From: Proteles cristata cristata
Lineage: Eukaryota > Chordata > Mammalia > Carnivora > Hyaenidae
NCBI GenBank assembly: GCA_017311185.1
Contig: JAESUZ010002608.1
Location: 806,001-870,000, forward strand
Direction of reading: 5' to 3'
DNA: 64,000 nt
Of this stretch, positions 1 to 12,582 are shown one piece after another. The translations under genes were made by a program, and so were the position numbers. Under the pieces are notes generated by a model that was not told the origin of the DNA, ran no database searches, and saw nothing but the letters and a program-made list of their open reading frames with translations. Within the stretch, counting starts at the first letter, position 1; every line of letters begins with the position of its first letter.

Positions 1-802
<802 letters not shown>

Positions 803-1095
803 TCAAGGAGGCATTAGTCTCCTCCTTTTATTTGTTCCACCATGAACATTCTGCTACAAATCTTCAAAGACTCACCAGTGAGAAGTTTGCCCATCCGATC
901 TGGACACAGGTGGCCCCTAAGACCAAGAGGACGGAGGCTTCTCCCAGCAGCCCTCACACCATCCACCCATCCAGTTGTCTGAGCTTCCGGGGGGTGGGGG
1001 GTGGGGGGAAGGTGCAGGACACTGCCTGACGTGTGTGTGTGCTGTGGTTGCTAAATGTGCATGCACTGACTCGCCAACAATAACATGCCTACCCA

Positions 1096-1288
1096 GGGCC
1101 CCTGCGTGGCTCAGTCAGTTGAGCGTCTGACTCTTGATCTCCACTCAGGTCATGATCTCATGGTTGGTGAGTTCGAGCCCCGAGTTGGGCTCTGCGCTGA
1201 CAGCAGAGTCTGCTTGGGATTCTCTCTCTCTCTCTGTGCCTCCCCTGCTCTCATTCTTTCTCTCTCAAAATAAATACACATTAAAAAA
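1096..1288 (+). mobile_element. Felid tRNA-Lys SINE
   Basis: Carnivore tRNA-derived SINE: head with GTGGCTCAGTCAGTTGAGCG and GAGTTCGAGCCCCG (B-box-like), CT-rich middle, AATAAATA/A-rich tail. Flanks share an imperfect duplication (ACAATAACATGCCTACCCA before, ACAATATGCCTTCCCA after). Confidence 0.9.
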
Positions 1289-1407
1289 ACAATATGCCTT
1301 CCCACTTGAGGGTGACTAGTATCCATGCCAATTCCTTTCAAATGGTTTTTAGAAAAAAATAAAATGTTTTTGAGACTACAGATTTCCCGTAGCGTCCATT
1401 TCCTGAT

Positions 1408-1481
1408 TTTTAAAAAATGTTTATTTATTTGGGCTGAAATCAAGAGTCAGATATTTAACCAACTGAACCACCCAGCTGCTC
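1408..1481 (-). mobile_element. Truncated felid SINE
   Basis: In reverse complement, only the head (GGTTCAGTTGGTTAAATATC) and the tail (AAATAAACATTTTTTA) are left; the middle is deleted. Flanking CCATTTC runs may be the target duplication. Confidence 0.6.
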
Positions 1482-2364
1482 CATTTCTCTATTTGCCTTT
1501 ATTCTCCAACTCCCTGCCATCCAGCACCTGTCCCAGTGACTGTCACCCTCTTCTTCAGCTCCCATGGTCTGTGGGAAGGGCTCGATAAAAACTGGTGTGA
1601 CAGTTATTAAAAATTACTAATGAAAATAAAAAAAAATGCTATCTTGTCTTTATTTTGCTGCTGTGGGCTCATTGAGGAAGAAAAAATACCTCTTTCTCCA
1701 ACTTCCACGCCTACAGGAAAGGCAAGATGTACATTTTTATGTGGCTAAGAATTTTGTACCCTCTGTCCTAAAAGCTTTAGAGTTTCAGGCCAAGGAAGAA
1801 GGGACTGATCTGGATTATCCCCAAGGGGAGGGATGGAGATTGTAGCTTTGAGGTGAAGGGAAGAAGTGGCCAGCCTGGAGGTAGGTTGGTTTCCCTAGCC
1901 TGTGTGGGGGTGAGGGTTTGGGAGTCCCCTTGGGGGCAGAAACCCCTCATCTGTACACAGAGCTCCTACAGGAAGATGGCTGAGATGTATTCTGGGAGCA
2001 TGAACCTCTCATGGCCAAAAAGAGGGCCTCATGATGATGCCAAAGTGTTTCTGGCCACATAGAGAAATGCCACCTGCATGTCTGCAGAGAACCAGCAGCA
2101 ACTGTCACCATGTGTTGGGGGGACATAGGTATCGGTGGTGCCCACGATGGACTAAAGGCCAGGCTCCTCCTGTGAGGCTCGGGATTCTTATGAAACCGAA
2201 AAAGAGGGATTCCCCCTCCCTGCAGTGACTGAGATGGACTTTCTCACCAACTCCTGCAAGTGGAGTCAGACTACATTTAATTAAATCAAGCAAAGGAAGA
2301 TGACGTGAGTTACTCATACCCGTGTATGGAACACGTTTGTGCCCACAGCACGGTTCCTATTATT

Positions 2365-2660
2365 CTCCTCTTTTCTCCCTTGGACTCTGCAGCATCATTC
2401 TCTCCTGTTCTCCATCTGCCTCTCTGGTCGCTCCTTCTGGAGCAGCTTTCCGGGTTCCTGACCTTCTTCCTGCCCCCCAGATGCCTGGTTCCGTCCGCTT
2501 CTCTCAGCTCCCCTCCTGCACGCTCTGGGTATTGACTCCTGTGAGTGCCCCGAGCCTGTATCCCCAATCCTGTTCTCTCCTGTGCTCTGGGTCTACAGCC
2601 CTGTCACCTGGGGGACACGTCCACCTTGACTAGATGTCCCAAACTCACATGCAAACCTGA
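2365..2660 (+). mobile_element. L2 LINE fragment (probable)
   Basis: Resembles the sense strand of L2: CTCTGGTCGCTCCTTCTGGAG followed by text like the L2 region with CTAGATGTCCCAAACTCACATG. Old and diverged. Confidence 0.4.
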
Positions 2661-2989
2661 AGTCCGCCCGCTCCCGCAAGCCCCTTTTCCAAAGCTTCTC
2701 CCCAGCCCAGCGCTCTGCTCTGCTGTGAGCACAGCTCCCAAGGGCCTGCCCCCTCGGGCTGGGGTTGGGGGGGGACCGGGACCAGTCCTACAGCTCCCCC
2801 TCCCTCGGCCCCCACCTCGCTCAGCTCAGTACGCTGTCAGCATTTCATGTGCTGCATGAATACATGAGATCTCTTTGGTGTTGGAGAGCCAACATTCCCC
2901 AAGTCTGTCTGGCTGACACTGACACGAGGTCATATTAGGAATCTGGTCACAGTTTAGACGCAACAATCGACTGTTCTCCCCTTCGTGTT

Positions 2990-3125
2990 TTCTCCTCGTT
3001 CGCTTCCCGGCAGCGGCGCACTCAGCCCCCCTCCAAACCGAGGCAGGACCTTTGCCGGGAGTCCTTGTCCCACAGTGGGGCGCTGTGTCACCGGGGGCTG
3101 TGGACGGATGGCCGTCCCTCTCCCC
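2990..3125. other. Small CpG-dense patch in intron e20-e21
   Basis: About eleven CpG in roughly 135 bp (CGTTCGCTTCCCGGCAGCGG and following), well above its surroundings. Too short to call a CpG island; no promoter motif seen. Confidence 0.5.
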
Positions 3126-4291
3126 CTCTCCACCCGCAATGCTCTTTCCAGTCCTTGGGGAAAGGAGCACTGATTCAGCTTCTGGGTGCTGAGCAATGCA
3201 GTTGTGCAGTCAAAACCGGCTATTTCTGGATCCTCCTCCCTCCCTCGTCCCGCCCAAGCCACACAGCTCTCGGTGGAAAGATGTTTCCCTAGAAACATCG
3301 CCAGGCACAGAGTGGGTTTGTGGCATGTTATTAATACCGAACAGCCCAAGTGTGCCGCTGGGACGGCTTTCCAGGGCGTCCTCTGGGACCCAAGGAGAAA
3401 AGGGAATTTTCCTCCAGATTTAATAGCAAAGGGATTTGGGTAGGGAAAGGCACATTATGGAGGCAACGCTTGTTTTTATCTCTAACCGAGTGACAACTGA
3501 GATCAAAGGAAACATTAGGACTATAGCTGGTTTACATCTCCCAGGTTCCACATGGGGCCAGGAATCTTGGATTTTAGTCCAGTTTTTTCCAAGAAGGAAT
3601 GCAAGGCAACAAATGTGAGCTGGGTCTCCAAGCCCTCAGGGCCTCTCTGATCCGTCCAGACTGCCCCCTGGGGAGCCCCTGGTATTCGTTTGGTCACCAG
3701 TGGCAGAAAGCCTGTTTTTGGCAAGTGAGTTTGATTTTTGATACAGCTAACGGTTATTTAGGGCTGACTGAATAACCTGGGGATTGACAGGACAATGGCA
3801 TTGGTGGTCAAAAAAAGAGGTGTGACTGTGCCTGTCGTCCAGGAGGAATACGTGCCTGTGCGTGCGTGTGCTCACACACTCACTCACACACACACGCACA
3901 CATTCAGTCCAGGATGCTTCTGATTCATTCGCATCCTGTGGGAGCAGAGAGGACCAAGCGTTGCAGAGGAGTAGCTGAGTAGACGGGGAGGAGGGAGGCC
4001 ACAAGGATCAGGAGAATCCAGGCACAGAACACACGGGGGATGCCGTGTCACAGCCAGGCCAGGGAAGGACGTGCAGTGAGGCAGCCGAGACCCTGAAGAA
4101 GAGCCTCCTGCCATGTATCCGCTCTGTGAACTTGGGCAGGTCAGGCAGCCTCTGTGGGCCTCACGTGCCCTCTCTACGGAGTGGAGATGAAAACAGACCC
4201 TGCCTCCTGCGATGCAAAGACTCGGCCTGGCCCGGGGCACGTGCCCTCCATGAAGGGCTGCTGCCGCCCATGAGGAGGGTGATGCACTTAC

Positions 4292-4454
4292 TGTCTAGAG
4301 GTTCCTCCACTTCCTTGTACACCTGCCTCAAGGACCCATCTCTCATGTATTTCTCAGTGAAGATGTCATAAGGAACCAGTTCTCGAATGGTCTTCTTGTC
4401 ATCCTCCGATGTGGCAAGCCATCGATCACAAGGGAAAGTCAAGGTCTCTGTGCC
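4292..4454 (-). CDS. LOXHD1: LOXHD1 exon e20: end of PLAT module 936-1089 and long linker
   Basis: 163 nt, residues 1036-1089 plus one base of Ile1090. It starts [20 protein letters not shown], the closing signature with DDK in place of DDG, and goes on with a long charged linker, [20 protein letters not shown], then VEEPLD. Acceptor ACCCAG, donor ACA|GTAAGT, close to consensus. Phase 0 in, phase 1 out. Confidence 0.96.
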
Positions 4455-5149
4455 CTGGGTTGAGGAGGCAAGAGGAAAATGAGCCCTTCCTTTGGAACGT
4501 TCTGACTTCAGTGGTTCATCAGCATGTCAACACCATGGGGACCAAGGACAAGGGTCATGGAGCCCCACAGATAATGGAAAAGCCACCAGGGGAGGCCGGC
4601 AGATCCAGTCTTACTTAAAGACTTCAACAGCCACATCAGGGGTTTGCTCTTGAAGGTGGGGTTCCCAGGGTAACTTAAAAATAGGCACCAGAACCCCACC
4701 CCACAGCCTCAGGTTCAGTGGGTAAGGGGAGGGGCTCTGTATTTTTAAATTGCCCTCAGGTCACCCGACCACAGCCACAATCGAAACCTGCCTTCCACAT
4801 TTAGAATCATGTGGCTTCAGGACGTTTGCCCAGTTGTTCTCATGGATTTCTTTCTGTGAGTTGACCTTGAGCAGGAGGAAGGGCATACTCAGTCACTCAC
4901 CAGTAATGTGGCCTCGGGGGTGGGGCACAGAGACAGGGCTGCCCAGACTCTCCTCCTTGACCCTTAAACCAGGTGCTAAATGATTCTGCCCTGGACCTGA
5001 GCTGCTTCCTGCACTCTGAGTGAACTGGGTGAACTGTCCTCTGATTTTACTTCGACTTAATAAGGCTGCAGATTCTTGTCCAGAATCCACCTGCATCTCC
5101 TCCGGAAAGGGGCAGAGGAAACAGCAGGACAGATCAGCCAGAAACTCAC
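4455..5149 (-). other. LOXHD1: LOXHD1 intron e19-e20
   Basis: 695 bp. No repeat or other feature recognised. Confidence 0.85.
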
Positions 5150-5266
5150 ATCTTTATCCGGGAGGAGCCTGCGGATGTCCACGTGGGAGCAGTGCCACCC
5201 AGGATTTACGCCCGTGTTGTCGTGGCCAATCCGAATTTTCTCAATGATTTCCCCGACGTCCTCTAA
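5150..5266 (-). CDS. LOXHD1: LOXHD1 exon e19: middle of PLAT module 936-1089
   Basis: 117 nt, exactly 39 codons (residues 997-1035), phase 0 at both ends. It reads [20 protein letters not shown], then [19 protein letters not shown]. The GHDNTG..PGW core is intact, with a Cys next to it (WHCSH) not seen in the other modules. Acceptor CCACAG, donor GAT|GTGAGT. Confidence 0.96.
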
Positions 5267-5689
5267 CTGTGGAAAGGAGAAAATGCACCACGTGTAGCTG
5301 AACAGTTCAGGAAAGTAAAGCTCAGCGACATCCTGTCTCTCTGGGGCATCCACTCTGGAGTCCCTTTGAGCCTCCAGGGGCCCCTTTGTCCCAGTACATC
5401 CCCGCCATCCAGCCCGGCCAGCCCCCACTCTCCCCTCCACACGCCATGCTCAGGCCTCCTTTCCTCTCTCCCCACTTGAAATCAGCCTAGATTCCAGAAC
5501 TCAGTTCCATCAACCTCTGGGCGGCTGTCCCCCTTTTCATGGTGGAGCTCACTTCTCTGTCTTCCATTATTTACCATTGTGCAGCTCATTCCCTGCTTGA
5601 GAACTGATTTGGGTATCAAGAGGAATTCTGGTTCTGCTGATGCCCTGTCTTGGCAGCCTGACCTTCTCCTTGGCCCCTAAGGGCCACCC

Positions 5690-6118
5690 CCCCCCCATCT
5701 CCAACCACTCCTCTTCTATATCCCTCAGATTCTTGTCCTTTGAACCTGATGTTCTCTTGCCACAGGACCTTTGCACAGGCTCTTCCTGCCCTTCCACTTT
5801 CCTCTTCTTTACCTAAACCTCAACCTCATCATTCATGTCTCAGATCAAGGATCGCTTCCTCAGGGAAGCCCCCTGACCACCTCAAGAGAGTCAAGTCTCT
5901 TCATGAGAGCCTCTTATAAAAGCATCCGATAGCACCCCTCTCCCCTGTACTTCTCACAGTCAGAAGTTTGCCTTCATTTGTGTAATATCCTCTTCTTTAC
6001 AACTGAAAGCCACAAGGGCAGGCACAGTACCTGTCTTTGCCCATTGCTCTATCCCTAAAACCTAGAACAGAGCCTGTGAACCCCGGTACTCAGTATACAT
6101 TGGCTGAAAGGATGAAAG
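5690..6118 (+). mobile_element. L2 LINE 3' end
   Basis: Typical L2 3' text: GACCTTTGCACAGGCTCTTC, TCAGGGAAGCCCCCTGACCAC, then AAAGCCACAAGGGCAGGCACA and a closing ACTCAGTATACATTGGCTGAA. Confidence 0.65.
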
Positions 6119-7510
6119 AATGAGCTGGACAATGTCAGCCGGGTTCTGTCACATGCCATCTTGAAACTTAACCATGACTGTATGGCTGGAAGTCCCCCTG
6201 AAGGGAAAAGATGATGCGTGCGAGCTATAGCCAGTGCCTGCAATTCAGGAGATAGCATCTCTTCTCTCCCCTGCCTGGGGTCTGAGGCACAGGGTGCAGG
6301 GGAGGGACACTCATCAGGAATGACCAACCCCCTGATCTTTCCACATCTCTTAAGGAGGCAGCGAGGTGGCCAGACACGAGGTGAGGGTGTGTGTGTGCTG
6401 ACTGAGTGTCTTCAAAGCCACGTTGTGGAGCTGGCCGCCTGGCCGGCACCACCAAGGCCTCAGTGCTAGGAGACAGCGAGTCAGCTCTGGGGCAGGTGAG
6501 GACCCTTGATGAGGGAATGGCATCTGAATGACAGATTAAGTCAGTCCTCAAATGCAAATAGCCTCATGCGGAAGTGACCTCTGAACGAAAGGGAACAGCT
6601 TCCAACCACTGGCTTCCTTCTTCCCCACACACCCACCCACAGCTGGCGGCCAACGGTGGGCCCATCAGCACTGCTTGGGGGACCCACCGCACTCCCAACC
6701 CCCTCATCCTTTCCAATTGTGGCCATGGTGCTGCCACCTACCACCTATATAATCTGAGGCAGGGCACTTGACCTTCTAGGCCCCAACTTTCTTCTTTATA
6801 AAATGGGGGACAGTAATGTCTTACTCAGCTGAAGGCAGAGGCATGGCTGGGGCAACCTCCTGAGGTCACTTCTAGGTCTAAGATCACAGCAATCGTTCCG
6901 TCAGTTTGGTTCTCCTCCCAAGTGACCAGCAGGGCACCACACTGCTGGACACTGTGTGAGTCCACAAGGGCACTACCGTGGAGGTTGGTTCTGCCGCCCT
7001 GCCCCCTGCCTCCTTCTGGCCGGCTCACCCTCACTTCACCCTGAGTGCTGTCCCCTGTGAGCCCCTGAGGGGCATTCTGATCACTGAACAGACTGGTGAC
7101 TTCAGGCTGACATTCATGCTCTGGGCATTTCATAACAAGGGAAGATACAGAAGCTGTGGGAGGAAGTCCTGGGCCACAGAATGACCACTTGAGGACACTG
7201 AGCTGTCAAATGCATTGGGCAGTGGATTCACTGCCCCTCCTTCTGTCCTGGGGCCTCTTTTCCTCTTCCCTATATCCCATCTCTGAGGTTCCAGACATGT
7301 GGACCTTGGCTTCAATGGTACTTTTGGAACCTTAATCATCCATCCAGTCAGTCAGGGATGCCAAATCAAGGTGGCCGTCTTAGCTGTGACCCTCAGGGAG
7401 CAAGAAGGCCTTCAGCAGAATGCGAGCCATGGATGATGGGCCTCTGGGATAGACTCGGAATCAGAAGAAACCCTAGTATCCTCCAAAGAGGTAGAAGAGC
7501 TCAGCAGAGA

Positions 7511-7715
7511 AGGTTCTGGAATTCAACTGCTGGAGTTCAAATCTTGGCTCTGCCCTTTGTTAATTAGGACACCCTGAGCAAGTTTATTACCCTTCCCATG
7601 CAGAGATCATCATACTAGCAACTCTTGGAATGCCAATGAGGATTCCATGAGCTGATGCAGTCAAAGTGCTCAGAATGGGGCTGGCACAAGGCACGTGCTC
7701 AATAAATTCTAGTTA
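7511..7715 (+). mobile_element. MIR SINE
   Basis: MIR core: GAGTTCAAATCTTGGCTCTG, later GGGCTGGCACAAGGCACGTG and CTCAATAAATTCTAGTTATT. Confidence 0.65.
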
Positions 7716-8389
7716 TTACTGCTATTTTTTCAGCCACTCCCCATGTCTTAGGACAAAGCCACAGAGAGAGGGAGAGGCTTGCTCATGAGTTTGCATCTGA
7801 GCCAGAGCCAGAACCAGAGTCTAGGGCTGTGTGCTTATGACCTAGTGCTCTACGTCCTACCTGAAGATCAGTCAGAAAAGAGACATGGAGAGACAGAGGC
7901 ACAAAGCTTTTTCATGTGTTTCTACACTCTCACACTCTCCCAACAGCCAGATAGATTTGAAAAGAAGAAAGAAAAAAGACAGCAACAAATTACTGGCAAA
8001 TTACAGCTGCTGTTAGTGGGCATTCCATTGATAAAATGCCATGGAAGTCATGCCCGTGTGATCACAGCCCAACCACTGATGGCGTCAGGGTTGGATGACT
8101 CAGTACCGCCATCTTGGATGGCTGAGCTGCCACTCTGTGAGGATAAATGAATCACCCTCGAATTTTCTTTGTTAAAGACTCCATCAAGGTGGTGACCTTT
8201 CCACAAGTGCTGACTCTTCCCAGTGAAGGTGGAGAGGGAGCGGGACATCCCTCAGGGCAGACACTGGCCAGGGAAGGAGGATGGGGCTCTGGACTTTGAT
8301 TCCCATCAGAAGATAAGAGGCATTTCTGCAAATGTCCCCACTACCTGGAAAGTCCAATCTCATGAGATGCCTAGCTCTTCTCCTTCAGA

Positions 8390-8585
8390 GCTGTCCCTTC
8401 TAAGTCTTGTTTCAGCTGGTCCTCTATCCATCATGTCATTCTCCTTCTGTCCCTCCCACCAAACCACATGCTGTGTTTATTTCCAGCTCTGGCCGTGATG
8501 TTCCCCTTGCTAGGAATGCCTCCCCTTCTTGTCTCTCCTTTGCATTCTCAATCAGTCCCGCATTTGTCCTCATCACCATGGGCTG
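8390..8585 (+). mobile_element. L2-like fragment
   Basis: Text such as TTCCCCTTGCTAGGAATGCC resembles the L2 3' region; diverged, so the family is a guess. Confidence 0.35.
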
Positions 8586-8604
8586 GCATCCTGCAGGGCC
8601 TAAG

Positions 8605-8775
8605 AGCACGTATTCTGAGCCAGTATTCCTGGGTTTGAATCCTGCTTCCAGTATACCCTACTTGTGTGAATTTATGTAAGCTACTCCACTCTCTATCTCA
8701 GTTTCCCCATTTTTACACAGTGATAATAATAGCACAGAGCTGCTGCCAGGGCTAAGTGAGTTAACAGATAAAGCC
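8605..8775 (+). mobile_element. MIR SINE
   Basis: MIR core: CTGGGTTTGAATCCTGCTTC, CTCAGTTTCCCCATTTTTAC, then GCTAAGTGAGTTAACAGATA. Confidence 0.7.
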
Positions 8776-9395
8776 TTGTGACAGTGCTCTCTTACCCACA
8801 GGATCAGTTATTCTCTCTTGTTGGCCTTGTGTGGGGGTCTGGGGTTCTCCAGCTGGACTGCAAGCCCCTTGCAGGCAGAGTCTGCCCCACCCCCTTCCTC
8901 TGCCTCTCCCACCCAACCTAGCACACAGCGGAGAGCACAGAGGAGGCACTGAAGGGCACAGGATGCCAAGGTGCTGTGACCGACGCCTACAGTAGACAGG
9001 GAACGGGCAACCCCCCAGCCCAGAAGGGCAGCTGGGGAACATTTGGGGTGTCTGGAAGCCAAGTTCTCTCCACAGATACATGTGTGTTATCGCTAGCATC
9101 GGAGGTGGCCCCAGTGGAACTGGGATTGTGTCTCTATTTCCTTAAACCTTGTCCACTCACTGTCGCCTTAGATCCTGACACTAGTCTGGATGGGGCAGGG
9201 TGAGGTGCCAGTCCTCCTGGGTTATTCAGATGTGCTGAGGAAGGCCCAGCGAGGCTGGGTGAGCTGCCTGGCCTCTTCACCACCAGTAGCCCGGTAGGGT
9301 GCCTCTGCCTCCTCTTCCGGTGCCACCCCCTGCTTCTCAGCCCCAGCCCTCCCCACTCTCCCAGCCCCCTCCGGCAGCCCACAAAGCCCAGGCAC

Positions 9396-9577
9396 CTCCA
9401 TAATGAAGCGGGAGGCCGACTTCCTCTCAAAGAACAACTTCTGCTCCCTCTTGTTTGTGCACAGGTACTTCTGCTGGGTGCACACGGCATCGCAGCCATA
9501 GATGACGATGAAGATGTTGGCATCCGTCCCGGCGGCAAAGACATCGCTGGTGTAGAGGATGATCTCGTAAGGGACAA
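9396..9577 (-). CDS. LOXHD1: LOXHD1 exon e18: first part of PLAT module 936-1089
   Basis: 182 nt: two bases complete Phe936, then residues 937-996. It starts [20 protein letters not shown] and has the stretch [20 protein letters not shown], then [13 protein letters not shown]. The GTDAN loop is intact, but the usual GDTGER turn is replaced by a longer insert with three cysteines. The acceptor is CCTCAG. The donor GAG|GTGCCT is weak but fixed by the phase-0 join to e19. Phase 1 in. Probably the start of human PLAT10. Confidence 0.95.
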
Positions 9578-9844
9578 CTGAGGATGGTGGATAGAGGGTG
9601 AAGTCAGAGAGGAGGCGAGAACAGAAAACAAATGTGGGCAAGATCAAGTTCTTCATCAGCACCATGGCCCCAGTCCCCAACACGGGGAGCTGCAGCCCAG
9701 GGACCTAGACCTTCATGTGGTTGCTTAGCAACCACAGGTACAGGGGGAGGGGGGAGGCAGTGTCATGTCACACTTAGTGCCCACAGACAGCCCCTGTCAC
9801 CTCAGATTAGGGTCTCTGTGACTCTCACATCACAGAGTTGGTAC

Positions 9845-9950
9845 AACAGTTTGGCTGAAAGCACAGAATATCCTGACTATCTGTGTGACCTGGGCAAGTC
9901 ACTTAGGAGTCTCAGTTTCCTCTTCTGTGAAGTGTCCACCATGGTCCTTA
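9845..9950 (+). mobile_element. MIR remnant
   Basis: TGTGTGACCTGGGCAAGTCA followed by GTCTCAGTTTCCTCTTCTGT is the MIR core. Confidence 0.55.
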
Positions 9951-10377
9951 GCTGTAGACACTATAAACAGGAGGATTATATTTCAGGGGGCAATGGACCA
10001 ATCAGATCAGCGGTTTACAGGGTGAGACTCCTTTCTCTTCTCACCCTCACTTGATCCACACTGGATTGAGCTCCTAACACATCCATAATGCACCTGGCCC
10101 TTGCTGGGTTGGATGCAGGATGGGGGTTGGGGGACCTTGTGTACTCCTTAAAAAAGACCTATCAGTGTTGTTGGCAAGCAGCTTCCTGAAAGGCACTTAC
10201 CAGATGGGTAGAGACCAGCATTGTCCAGTGTGTGGGCCACAGACTCTTCACCTCAGAAACTCTTTGACGTGCTTATTATACACTCAGATCCCCAACCTTA
10301 CTTCAGACTCTCTATGGGATGGGTCTAGTGATCTAAATATTTAACTCAGACTTTACACTGTAGTTTGATACCTATCC

Positions 10378-10520
10378 TTCTCAAGCTGTTCCAAAAAATA
10401 GAAATGGAAGGAAAACTTCCAGACTCATTCTATGCAGCCAGCATTATTCCCAAACCAGACAGAGATCCCACAAAAAAGGAGAATTACAGGCCAATATCCC
10501 CAATAAACATGGATGAGACC
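10378..10520 (+). mobile_element. L1 ORF2 fragment
   Basis: Matches the reverse-transcriptase part of L1 ORF2 (TTCCAAAAAATAGAAATGGA, then AAACCAGACAGAGATCCCAC). A short remnant, no coding capacity. Confidence 0.7.
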
Positions 10521-10936
10521 AGTAGTTTAAAAGTAGTTTGTTAACTACAGATTGAGATCCATTAGCAGGTTATAGAATAAAATTTAGTGGGTAGGCAACA
10601 GTATTTTAAAAAATATATGGAACTGAATGGAACTGAATAAAAAATATCAGTGGACATCTCACAGTGAGGTTAAATTTGTGACACTTATTTGTCTCAGATG
10701 CATATAAATGTATCTTTACTTACTCTAAGTCACAGTAATAAAAAACATATATGGAAAACCCAGAGAAACAGTTTAAGTGGAAGTCTACCCTATTCTATGG
10801 TCTTGACCTCGAAAGGAATCACATCAAAAGTCACCTTCTCCCAGGTGGCCCCAACCTTCTCTAAATTTGCTCCAAAGCCAGTGAATTTTCTTTTCATTTA
10901 GTACGATGGTTACTCTGCTGTAGAACTGGGACACTT

Positions 10937-11180
10937 GTATTAATGGTAAGTGCCGTTTGTGGAGTACTTGCCAGGTGCCAGACTCTGTACTAGACATTCT
11001 ACCTTCCTCATCTCCATAGCCTTGACAATGACCTCTGGAGGAGGTATCATTGTACTTTATTTTATAGATGAGAAAAACAAGGCTCATACAGGTAAGGTAA
11101 CTTGCCCCAGATCATAGGGCTGGTCAGAGGTGGAACTCCAAGGTGAACCCAGGCTTGTCTGACCCCTAAATCCTGTGTGG
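10937..11180 (-). mobile_element. MIR SINE (antisense)
   Basis: Reverse-strand MIR: GAGTACTTGCCAGGTGCCAG, TTTTATAGATGAGAAAAACA, AAGGTAACTTGCCCCAGATC, then GGTGAACCCAGGCTTGTCTG. Confidence 0.7.
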
Positions 11181-11524
11181 TCAACCTTGAAGGGTGCTAT
11201 TGTCATGAATTGGAGGTGAGTATTGCTCCCTACCTACAAGTCACAGGGCCTATGACCTATGGGGGTGATTGCCATTCCCACAATGGCCGGAACAGGGTGC
11301 TCACCAAAGTTAAGGGAAACGGCATCAGCAATAATGGAGGCAACTTCCCCTGAGTCCTCTTGGGTTATCTCCCTGGTCTAAGGCCTAGGCGGCCTTGAGC
11401 AGAGAAGACTACAATGGACTTGAGCTTTCCTGAGACTATCTGGCAGCGGGAAAATCCCTAAAAATATCTGGGCAGGAACAGCCCACCTTCAGCCCTCATC
11501 CCTAGGCCCCAGGGTCGGATTTGG

Positions 11525-11650
11525 TTCCTGATTTCCAGTTCTGCCTCTGGATTGAGGAGCTGTGTGTCCTTGGGCAAATGGATGTACATCTCTGGGCCCT
11601 TTTCTTTGTCTGTAAAATGAGAGGGTTTCAAACAGAATCTGTGGCTTTCA
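11525..11650 (+). mobile_element. MIR remnant
   Basis: GTGTGTCCTTGGGCAAATGG and TTTGTCTGTAAAATGAGAGG fit the MIR core; diverged. Confidence 0.5.
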
Positions 11651-11717
11651 GACTGTTTAACCGAATTTAATTTTCAATGGAATATTTTGAGGCAGTTCCT
11701 AAAAATACATTTAGGAA

Positions 11718-11934
11718 CTCAGGTGCCTGGGTGGCTCAGTTGGTTAAGTGTCCAACTTTAGCTCAGGTCATGATTTCACAGCCTGTGAGTTTGAGCCCTG
11801 TTTTGGGCTCTGTGCCAACAGCTCAGAGCCTGGAGCCTGCTTTGGACTCTGTGTCTCCCTCTCTCTCTGTCCCTCCTCCACTCATGCTCTCTTTTGTTTC
11901 TCAAAAAATAAGTAACCATTAAAAAATTTTTAAC
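11718..11934 (+). mobile_element. Felid tRNA-Lys SINE
   Basis: Head GTGGCTCAGTTGGTTAAGTG, CT-rich centre, A-rich tail. Flanks share AATACATTT(A/G)GGAA, an imperfect target duplication. Confidence 0.9.
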
Positions 11935-12515
11935 AATACATTTGGGAAGAATGCTCTGAAAAAACTTAACCTTTTAAAGCTGAGGAGTGGCTCTGGACAG
12001 CATGAATTGGGAACTGTTCCCTCTCATCCTTTCCCCTCCTCCACCAGCTGCCCTGAGACACCCCCTTCAATACCAGCAATCCCCAGAACACAGGCATAAG
12101 GCTAAGGTGCCCCCCCAGCCTTAAAGTGGCATAATTCTGACATTCTGGCTGTATGGAGCCTGTAAGTTCAGACCGTCACAATGGCCCCCTTGCTAACTGT
12201 CACATCTCTACTGTGTGGGCAGCACGTTTCTGTCGGCGTGGAAGCAGGGCCATCTTGCTGTGTCCCGGTTTCATGTGTACTGGGCCGCCTTGACGAACTG
12301 CCACATCTAGTTCTAAGCCTTCTAGGGCCCTGAGAATGACAACTGGCCATCCTGGGACTGCAGCTCCCCAGTCCTGGAAGCTCCCTGGCTTTGTGCCCTC
12401 GAGGCTTTTCCCAAACAAGGAAATAGGTTCTGAGCAACAGACCCTCCTCTTGTGCACCTACTTGGGGAGAGGGACACTTTGAGGCTGTTCTCCAGTCAGA
12501 AAGGCAAGCCTCTCC

Positions 12516-12517
<2 letters not shown>

Positions 12518-12580
<63 letters not shown>
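12518..12580 (+). repeat. (GT)n microsatellite
   Basis: About 31 uninterrupted GT units. Likely polymorphic. Confidence 0.97.

Positions 12581-12582
<2 letters not shown>

Larger units (their letters stand above)
5267..9395 (-). other. LOXHD1: LOXHD1 intron e18-e19
   Basis: 4,129 bp. It has an L2 3' end (about 5690-6118), a sense MIR (7511-7715), an L2-like stretch (about 8390-8585) and another MIR (8605-8775). The segment 6120-7510 shows nothing I can name. Confidence 0.8.

Noticed and set aside
1085..1273. Possible tRNA genes, from GGTTCGAGCCC-like B boxes here and at about fifteen other sites
   Set aside because: Each is the tRNA-like head of a felid SINE with CT-rich body and A-rich tail, without a tRNA cloverleaf end.
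2990..3125. Internal promoter at the CpG-dense patch
   Set aside because: Too short, with no TATA or initiator context and no downstream first exon. Kept only as a low-interest observation.
9134..9631. Minus-strand 165-codon frame overlapping exon e18
   Set aside because: It is in a different frame from the PLAT-coding one, which matches LOXHD1 and has correct splice borders.
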